Shown one piece after another: positions 6,266-10,387 of a stretch of DNA of 10,387 nt. The number at the start of each line of letters is the position of its first letter. The first letter of the stretch is position 1. Position numbers and translations under genes: made by a program. Under the pieces are notes generated by a model, which did not search any database, was not told the DNA's origin, and saw nothing but the letters and a program-made list of their open reading frames with translations. The stretch is from assembly GCA_028284845.1 (NCBI GenBank), contig JANQQY010000639.1, positions 1 through 10,387 on the forward strand, written 5' to 3'. Source of the DNA: Spirochaetales bacterium. GTDB taxonomy: Bacteria > Spirochaetota > Spirochaetia > DSM-27196 > SLST01.

Positions 6266-7095
6266 GCGAGAATCCCGGCCGGAAGCGAGCGGAAAAGCGT
6301 CTACACAGGCGGGAAGTGCGCCGCGCACGTCGACGAGCAGCCTGGAGGCGGCGACTCCTCTGGCCTGTGGTTGGCGTCGTCACAGTGGGGCTCTTTCTCC
6401 TCCTCTTCACGAACGCTTTTGGATTTCAGCTCATCCCCGGCTTGCCGCAGATCACGCTCGTGCAGCGAGAGGAGTTCGCCTCATCCGCGATTACGCTCGA
6501 ATCGGTGCGGGCCATCTCACAGTTTGACACGGTACGATACGTTCACCGCACGGTCTTCCCCTACGACTATCTTCCGGACGGCGTCTCCCTCAATACGATC
6601 TTCGAGAAGATCAGAGCATCCACGGGAACGATTCAGGAGGCGCTGACGGAGACCGAGTACCAGTTCTTCATCGCCTACAATCTGGCGGCGGACATAGGCC
6701 TGCCGGTCACAGCTGGAACATTCGACTTTGTCGTCGTGTCGCTCGTTGTCTCCGCGGGGGTCGATCTGACCGACGAGGCCTTGGAAGTCTTGGTAGAGGA
6801 GATCGAGGGTGAGGAGGGCATGTCACGGACGCGTGCCACGCTTCGGATTCCGAGTGCAGTAATCAACCGGATCGACGTGGAGGACATCGACCCCGAGGAG
6901 TACCTCTACCCGGATACTGCCGTCAGCGCGGACGGCTGGAGGCGTATTGCCGACTTTGTCCGCTCACAGCCGCTTCCCGGGGAGGTTCTCGAGCGTGCGC
7001 TTGCGACGGCGGAGTCGGGCGCAGAGAGGTTTTTGCGGTCGGTGCTCCTGCAGGCAGGCTTCGACGAGGTTGTCCTTACCTCGGTTCCTGAGTAG
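6262..7095 (+). CDS. Membrane-anchored DUF4230-like protein, paralogue of the upstream lipoprotein
   Basis: This 277-residue protein begins with a strongly basic cytoplasmic tail (residues 7-32, about half Arg/Lys), then one transmembrane helix at about 33-50 and an extracytoplasmic domain. The domain shares the landmarks of the upstream protein: SLVVSAGVDLTDEAL at 160-174 against VTAGMDLSD, LRIPSAVINRIDVEDIDPEEYL at 194-215 against LPPAEILAVDADESSINEYF, and LLQAGFDEV at 262-270 against LRLAGFPEV. An insert of about 40 residues (104-145) distinguishes it. Its ATG overlaps the preceding stop (ATGA), and GAGGAG at 6248-6253 with an 8-nt spacer gives a good ribosome binding site. The function is unknown. 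The two products may form a hetero-oligomer spanning the envelope, which is inference from pairing only. No terminator was seen after the stop. Confidence 0.82.
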   Translation: MSENPGRKRAEKRLHRREVRRARRRAAWRRRLLWPVVGVVTVGLFLLLFTNAFGFQLIPGLPQITLVQREEFASSAITLESVRAISQFDTVRYVHRTVFPYDYLPDGVSLNTIFEKIRASTGTIQEALTETEYQFFIAYNLAADIGLPVTAGTFDFVVVSLVVSAGVDLTDEALEVLVEEIEGEEGMSRTRATLRIPSAVINRIDVEDIDPEEYLYPDTAVSADGWRRIADFVRSQPLPGEVLERALATAESGAERFLRSVLLQAGFDEVVLTSVPE

Positions 7096-7110
7096 ACTTT
7101 CCGGGCATAT

Positions 7111-7151
7111 TTTGCTATTGTAATATATATAGAAATTTATATATAGGAGAG
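7111..7151 (+). promoter_or_regulatory. AT-rich promoter/leader of thioredoxin with an 8-bp TATATATA inverted repeat and Shine-Dalgarno
   Basis: In an otherwise GC-rich window, the stretch 7106-7145 is almost all A/T. An extended -10 (TGC then TATTGT, 7113-7121) lies 17 bp from TAGACT (7093-7098), which overlaps the previous stop codon. TATATATA (7124-7131) and TATATATA (7138-7145) flank GAAATT and can form an 8-bp hairpin if transcribed. The ribosome binding site AGGAGA (7145-7150) follows, with a 5-nt spacer to ATG 7156. The exact transcript start is uncertain, so the hairpin may be partly outside the mRNA. Confidence 0.5.
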
Positions 7152-7155
7152 ATCG

Positions 7156-7518
7156 ATGAGCGAGAAGCTGACGACGCAAGAATTCAAAGAGAAGGTCTTC
7201 AACTGGGATGACCAAACGGAATGGAAGTACGAGGGCGACGTCCCCGCGATCGTCGACTTCTACGCCGACTGGTGCGGACCGTGCAAGATGGTCGCTCCCA
7301 TCCTGGAAGAACTCAGTGAAGAGTTCGAGGGCAAGCTCAAGGTGTTCAAGGTCGACACTGATGCGGAGCAGGAGCTCGCGATGGCGTTCGGAATCCAGAG
7401 TATTCCGTCGCTCCTCTTTATTCCGATGGACGAGAAGCCCCAGATGCACACGGGCGCGCTTCCCAAGGCACAGCTCGAGCAGGTTATCAAGGACGTGCTA
7501 AAGGTCGACGCAGCATAA
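7156..7518 (+). CDS. trxA: Thioredoxin
   Basis: This is a cytoplasmic thiol-disulfide reductant that reduces protein disulfides and is itself recycled by thioredoxin reductase. It has 120 residues, slightly longer than the usual 105-110 because of a longer N-terminal segment. The active site WCGPC is at 39-43, preceded by IVDFYAD, and the cis-proline is Pro84 in QSIPSLLFI. The Asp that normally sits in the VDF strand is present (Asp34), and KVDTDAEQELAMAFGIQSIP follows the classic beta3-alpha3 layout. The start is well supported by AGGAGA five bases upstream. It stands in the same direction as its neighbours but has its own AT-rich promoter region. No signal peptide is present, so it is not a periplasmic homologue. 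Dedicated redox partners are not in the window. Confidence 0.97.
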   Translation: MSEKLTTQEFKEKVFNWDDQTEWKYEGDVPAIVDFYADWCGPCKMVAPILEELSEEFEGKLKVFKVDTDAEQELAMAFGIQSIPSLLFIPMDEKPQMHTGALPKAQLEQVIKDVLKVDAA

Positions 7519-7525
7519 CGAATTC

Positions 7526-7543
7526 CATACTCTACGGGGTATG
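7526..7543 (+). other. Stable RNA hairpin with cUACGg tetraloop after the thioredoxin gene
   Basis: Eight bases after the trxA stop, CATACTC (7526-7532) pairs with GGGTATG (7537-7543), seven pairs including one U-G, around the loop TACG. The closing C-G with UACG makes it a UNCG-type tetraloop, a very stable RNA turn. No T-run follows, so it is not a canonical intrinsic terminator. It may protect the trxA mRNA 3' end or act in processing. TATGAT at 7540-7545 could also be the -10 box of the next gene, though no good -35 accompanies it. Confidence 0.5.
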
Positions 7544-7575
7544 ATCACCATTGGGCGGCGCGGGATTCTGAGAAG

Positions 7576-8829
7576 ATGACCGCGTCGTTTGTGCTTCTGG
7601 GCACCCTTCTTATTCTTTCCGGCTTCTTCTCGGGGACCGAAACGGCCTACACCTCTCTTTCTCCCGCGCAGATTCATGATCTCAGCAAGCGGTACGCCAA
7701 ACGCGGCCTGATCGTCCAGCGACTCATGGAGAGCCCCGAGCGATTCCTGACCACGGTCTTGATCGGTAACAACCTGGTAAACGTCGCGGCGTCGGCGCTC
7801 GCAACCATCCTCACCATCGAACTCTTTGGTTCGGGATACGAATGGCTCATGACCGCGGTCCTTACCGTCGTGCTTCTGATTTTTGGAGAAGTGACGCCAA
7901 AGCGAATTGCGATCATCAAGGCTGAACCGTGGGCCATCTACACAGCACGGCTCATTCAGACGCTTGCAGTGATCTTCACGCCGATCGTCTGGTTCGTGAC
8001 GTCGCTCAGCAACATCATTTCTCGGCTATTCGCGCAAAATGAGGACCCTGAGGTGTCGGAGAAGGGCATCATGAACGTGATAGACCACGCGGCAACGGTC
8101 GGGGTGATCGAGCGAGACCAGGGGCATATGGTCCGTGGAGTCCTGCGAATTGGGGCGATCGAGACACGCGCCGTCATGACCCACCGAACACGAGTCTACG
8201 GCATTGATGGATCACGGACGGTTGGCGAGGCACTGCCGGAGATTCTCAAGGAAGGGTTTTCGCGGGTGCCGGTCTACGAGGAGCAGGCGGAGCGAATCGT
8301 CGGCGTGCTCCTTGTGAGAGAGGCGGTTATCGCTCACGTGGCCGGAGACCACGAGCAGACGCTTCGAACGCTCATGAAGCCGCCGCTGTTCGTGCCTGAG
8401 CACAAGCCGATCGATGAGGTGCTTGAGCAGTTGAGAACCGAGCTTCTCAACATGGCGGTGGTCCTTGATGAGTATGGGGGAGTCGCAGGCATCATCACGA
8501 TCGAGGACATCGTTGAGGAGATCCTTGGAGAGATCTACGACGAGAATGAGCAGCGCGCCCTTGCCAAGATCCATCGGGAGTCGGAGACGACCTACACGGT
8601 TCAGGCGGATGTCCCCACCTATGTTCTCAACGACGCGCTTGAACTGGAGATCCCCTCGGACAGACGCGCACAGACCCTGGGCGGCTTTCTCGTGACGATC
8701 GCCGGCCACATCCCACAGGCAGGAGAGGTGATTTCAAGCGATTTTGGAGAGTTCGAGATCATCGAAACCTCGGCGACTTCTGTTCAGACGGTCCGATTCA
8801 CCCCCACGGAACGCGAGACGCTCGAGTAA
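7576..8829 (+). CDS. CNNM/CorC-family membrane protein (DUF21, CBS pair, CorC_HlyC domain)
   Basis: This 417-residue inner-membrane protein belongs to the family often annotated as hemolysin-like or magnesium/cobalt efflux CorC/CNNM. Characterised relatives act in Mg2+ or Co2+ export. The DUF21 transmembrane domain (about 1-165) contains the family motifs FFSGTETA at 17-24, GNNLVN at 64-69 and FGEVTPK at 103-109. It has hydrophobic helices at about 4-18, 59-84, 91-106 and 125-147. Two CBS motifs follow (about 195-315), including the typical MAVVLDEYGGVAGIITIEDI at 293-312 and VEEILGEIYDE. The C-terminal CorC_HlyC domain spans about 338-412, with the expected GGFLV and PQAGE elements. The start is ATG 7576 with a weak AGAAG ribosome binding site. 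A 12-codon frame beginning at 7541 ends on this ATG (ATGA). The substrate specificity cannot be read from the sequence. Confidence 0.95.
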   Translation: MTASFVLLGTLLILSGFFSGTETAYTSLSPAQIHDLSKRYAKRGLIVQRLMESPERFLTTVLIGNNLVNVAASALATILTIELFGSGYEWLMTAVLTVVLLIFGEVTPKRIAIIKAEPWAIYTARLIQTLAVIFTPIVWFVTSLSNIISRLFAQNEDPEVSEKGIMNVIDHAATVGVIERDQGHMVRGVLRIGAIETRAVMTHRTRVYGIDGSRTVGEALPEILKEGFSRVPVYEEQAERIVGVLLVREAVIAHVAGDHEQTLRTLMKPPLFVPEHKPIDEVLEQLRTELLNMAVVLDEYGGVAGIITIEDIVEEILGEIYDENEQRALAKIHRESETTYTVQADVPTYVLNDALELEIPSDRRAQTLGGFLVTIAGHIPQAGEVISSDFGEFEIIETSATSVQTVRFTPTERETLE

Positions 8830-8830
8830 T

Positions 8831-8859
8831 TTGCATCTCACTTCGGTCATGGCTACTAT
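8831..8859 (+). promoter_or_regulatory. Weak candidate promoter for the intergenic RNA
   Basis: TTGCAT (8831-8836) starts just after the CNNM/CorC stop codon and is 17 bp from TACTAT (8854-8859). It keeps the TTG of the -35 and four of six -10 bases. Transcription would begin near 8866 and could run to the terminator at 9201. The match is modest and could be chance. Confidence 0.3.
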
Positions 8860-8865
8860 TTGCTC

Positions 8866-9201
8866 GTCGTAATGAGCGAGATGTAACCTTTGCTCGGATG
8901 CGGCATTATGTAAGTACCGGGACCAATGGTGGCTGTCGTTGACATCATCATTGCTTGCCGGCGTAGATCGTTCGTGAGTTGAAGCGGACAAGCCGAAGCA
9001 AACAGGGGTGTGAAGCTGCGTTGCAGGGGAATCCTTTGGGCGGGACGGCGAAGCCGGGGAAGCAATCGTCGATCTGCGCCCCCTCTCCACACTGGTCCCA
9101 GGGGTTGAGAGGATAGAATAGTCGTTCGAGAGAACGGCGAACATTCTTTCTCACGTAGCCCTCCAGGTTTTATTACCTCCTTTCCTGGAGGGTTTTTTTT
9201 T
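8866..9201 (+). ncRNA. Putative structured small RNA of unknown family between the CNNM/CorC gene and leuS
   Basis: The 400 bp between the CNNM/CorC gene and leuS hold no convincing gene but several ordered stem-loops. ATTGCTT and CCGGC (8950-8956, 8958-8962) pair with GCCGG and AAGCAAT (9053-9057, 9060-9066). CCTCTC (9082-9087) pairs with GAGAGG (9107-9112) over a small CTG/CAG stem. GTCGTTC and GAACGGC (9121-9127, 9132-9138) form seven pairs capped by a GAGA (GNRA) tetraloop, within a possible AGAAT/ATTCT outer stem. A strong terminator closes the region. I looked for RNase P, tmRNA, 6S, SRP, 5S and tRNA hallmarks and found none. The 5' end is a guess based on the weak promoter. It could instead be an untranslated leader or the 3' trailer of the preceding gene. 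Confidence 0.4.
9159..9201 (+). terminator. Strong intrinsic terminator upstream of leuS
   Basis: CCCTCCAGG (9159-9167) pairs perfectly with CCTGGAGGG (9184-9192), followed at once by nine T residues (9193-9201). The 16-nt loop contains ACCTCCTTT. The T-run is on the plus strand only, so it stops transcription arriving from the CNNM/CorC gene or from the putative small RNA, 29 bp before the leuS start codon. Confidence 0.9.
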
Positions 9202-9229
9202 GCCCTTGGGGTGGGTAGTATCAGTCCCC

Positions 9230-10387
9230 ATGAGCAAATATCCCTTCGCCGACATTGAGAAGCGCTGGCAGGCGTACTGGGAAGAGCACAAGACCTTCGC
9301 GGTCTCCGAGGATCCTTCAATCCCTCGGGAGAAGCGGAAGTACGTGCTCGACATGTTCCCCTACCCCTCTGCTGCCGGCCTACACGTCGGGCATCCGGAG
9401 GGCTATACCGCCACTGACATCTACTGCCGCTTCCTCCGGATGCGTGGCTACACCGTCCTGCACCCGATGGGTTTCGACAGCTTTGGGCTCGCGGCGGAGA
9501 CCTATGCCATCCAGACGGGGACGCACCCTCGAGCAACAACCGAAGCGAACATCGACCGCTTCCGTGAACAGATCAAGAGCCTTGGGTTCTCGTACGACTG
9601 GGACCGCGAGATCTCGACGCATCGGGTTGATTACTATCGATGGACGCAGTGGATCTTCCTCAAGCTCTGGGAGAAGGGCTTGGCCTACGTCGATGAGGTT
9701 CCCGTCTGGTACTGCGAGGAGCTGGGAACGGTTCTCGCAAATGAAGAGGTCCTCAACACGCCGGAAGGGCCGCGAAGCGAACGCGGCAACCACCCGGTCG
9801 TGCGCAGGCCGGTCCGGCAGTGGATGCTCAAGATCACTGAGTACGCCGATCGCCTGCTCGCAGGGCTGGACGAGGTCGACTGGCCGGAATCGATCAAGTC
9901 GATGCAGCGAAACTGGATTGGACGAAGCGAGGGCGCCGAGGTCAGCTTCGCGCTCGATGAGCCGCCTGCGGACAATCCCAACGCGAAGCTCGAGGTCTAC
10001 ACCACACGGCCGGATACGCTCTTTGGCGCGACCTACATGGTCCTGGCGCCGGAGCACCCCTTGGTCGACGCGATCACGAGCGATGAGCAGCGAGCCGCGG
10101 TCGTCTCCTACCGGGACGCCGCGAACCTCAAGAGTGACCTCGAGCGACAGGAGCTTTCCAAGGAGAAGACCGGCGTCTTCACCGGTGCCTACGCAATCAA
10201 CCCGGTCAACAAGGCTCGCATCCCTATCTGGATTTCAGACTACGTCCTCATCTCCTACGGCACCGGCGCCATCATGGCCGTGCCGGGCCACGACGAGCGC
10301 GACTTTGCCTTCGCGACAGCCTTCGACCTCCCGATCGTTCGCGTCGTAGCTCCAGAGTCGGAGCCGGACACGGAGGCCCCGCTCACG
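9230..10387 (+). CDS. leuS: Leucyl-tRNA synthetase, N-terminal part, cut by window edge
   Basis: This class Ia aminoacyl-tRNA synthetase charges tRNA-Leu with leucine and hydrolyses mischarged tRNA in its CP1 editing domain. The frame is open for 386 codons to the edge; full proteins are about 800-870 residues, so the KMSKS region and anticodon domain are missing. Visible landmarks are MFPYPSAAGLHVGHPEGY at 42-59 with the HIGH-type HVGH at 52-55, GFDSFGLAAE at 81-90, and RQWMLKITEYADRLL at 196-210. The editing-site motif TTRPDTLFG is at 258-266, and GTGAIMAVPGHDERD at 344-358 includes the conserved editing Asp355. The start MSKYPFADIEKRWQ is typical. No proper Shine-Dalgarno is present: GGGGTGGG at 9208-9215 is 14 nt away, while a -10-like TAGTAT at 9216-9221 would start the mRNA at about the ATG. 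Confidence 0.97.
   Translation, partial: MSKYPFADIEKRWQAYWEEHKTFAVSEDPSIPREKRKYVLDMFPYPSAAGLHVGHPEGYTATDIYCRFLRMRGYTVLHPMGFDSFGLAAETYAIQTGTHPRATTEANIDRFREQIKSLGFSYDWDREISTHRVDYYRWTQWIFLKLWEKGLAYVDEVPVWYCEELGTVLANEEVLNTPEGPRSERGNHPVVRRPVRQWMLKITEYADRLLAGLDEVDWPESIKSMQRNWIGRSEGAEVSFALDEPPADNPNAKLEVYTTRPDTLFGATYMVLAPEHPLVDAITSDEQRAAVVSYRDAANLKSDLERQELSKEKTGVFTGAYAINPVNKARIPIWISDYVLISYGTGAIMAVPGHDERDFAFATAFDLPIVRVVAPESEPDTEAPLT

Noticed and set aside
8939..8968. Perfect TTGACA at 8939-8944 as a -35 box for the intergenic RNA
   Set aside because: No acceptable -10 box lies at 16-19 bp, and a start near 8975 would cut through the long-range stem.
9038..9050. GGGCGGGACGGCG, resembling the T-box core GGGTGGTACCGCG upstream of leuS
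   Set aside because: It matches 10 of 13 positions, but the terminator is more than 100 bases further on, no Leu specifier stem or antiterminator pairing could be built, and part of the string forms its own CGGC-GAA-GCCG hairpin. Probably chance.
8866..9201. RNase P RNA, tmRNA, 6S RNA, SRP RNA, 5S rRNA or tRNA
   Set aside because: I searched by eye on both strands for GAGGAAAGUCC, the tmRNA T-arm and tag, the SRP tetraloop domain, 5S and tRNA T-loop strings. None is present.
8734..9539. Minus-strand open frames crossing the CNNM/CorC-leuS intergenic region
   Set aside because: They span the 3' end of the CNNM/CorC gene, the terminator or the leuS start, show no domains or ribosome binding sites, and are better explained as shadows over structured non-coding DNA.
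9255..10349. 364-codon plus-strand frame inside leuS
   Set aside because: It is a shifted frame of the unmistakable leucyl-tRNA synthetase, with Ser/Arg-rich low-complexity translation.

Overview
This window looks like a chromosomal segment of a moderately high-GC, probably Gram-negative bacterium. I lean towards a Spirochaetota-like organism, with low to moderate confidence. The reasons are the signal peptide style of the metal-binding protein (ending in GFAFA followed by a small, acidic mature N-terminus), a TroA/TroB/TroC-like metal transporter next to a DtxR/MntR-family repressor, acidic proteins, and a lipoprotein plus a membrane-anchored DUF4230-like protein. No rRNA, tRNA, CRISPR array, insertion sequence or phage gene was found. 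Most of the window is ordinary housekeeping and transport DNA.

Left part (1-3251): a minus-strand operon encodes a high-affinity Mn/Zn-type ABC importer, in the order substrate-binding protein, ATPase, permease. The permease runs off the left edge. A DtxR/MntR-type regulator is transcribed divergently. Between them lies a perfect 18-bp palindrome sitting at the expected transcription start of the transporter operon and over the candidate -35 of the regulator. Both promoters could therefore be controlled by metal-loaded repressor.

Middle part (3244-7095): a minus-strand pair encodes a secreted protein of unknown function and an ArgA-type N-acetylglutamate synthase (kinase-like domain fused to a GNAT domain). 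Its 3' end overlaps the regulator tail to tail inside an 8-bp palindrome. Divergent from this pair, a plus-strand pair encodes two DUF4230-like proteins, a lipoprotein and a single-pass membrane protein. They overlap by 4 bp and look like ancient tandem paralogues.

Right part (7096-10387): thioredoxin, preceded by a very AT-rich leader, then a CNNM/CorC-type membrane protein (DUF21, CBS pair, CorC_HlyC domain), then a 400-bp gene-free stretch, then the 5' part of leuS running off the right edge. The gene-free stretch ends in a strong intrinsic terminator. It contains several well-formed stem-loops, including a 7-bp stem with a GAGA tetraloop, and the terminator loop carries an ACCUCCUUUC string like the 3' end of 16S rRNA. 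I could not assign it to a known RNA family. It is the best candidate for something undescribed here: a small RNA of up to about 335 nt.

Starts were adjusted where promoter or ribosome-binding-site evidence favoured an internal codon. Two plus-strand genes (the DUF4230 lipoprotein and leuS) have -10-like boxes so close to the ATG that leaderless translation is plausible.
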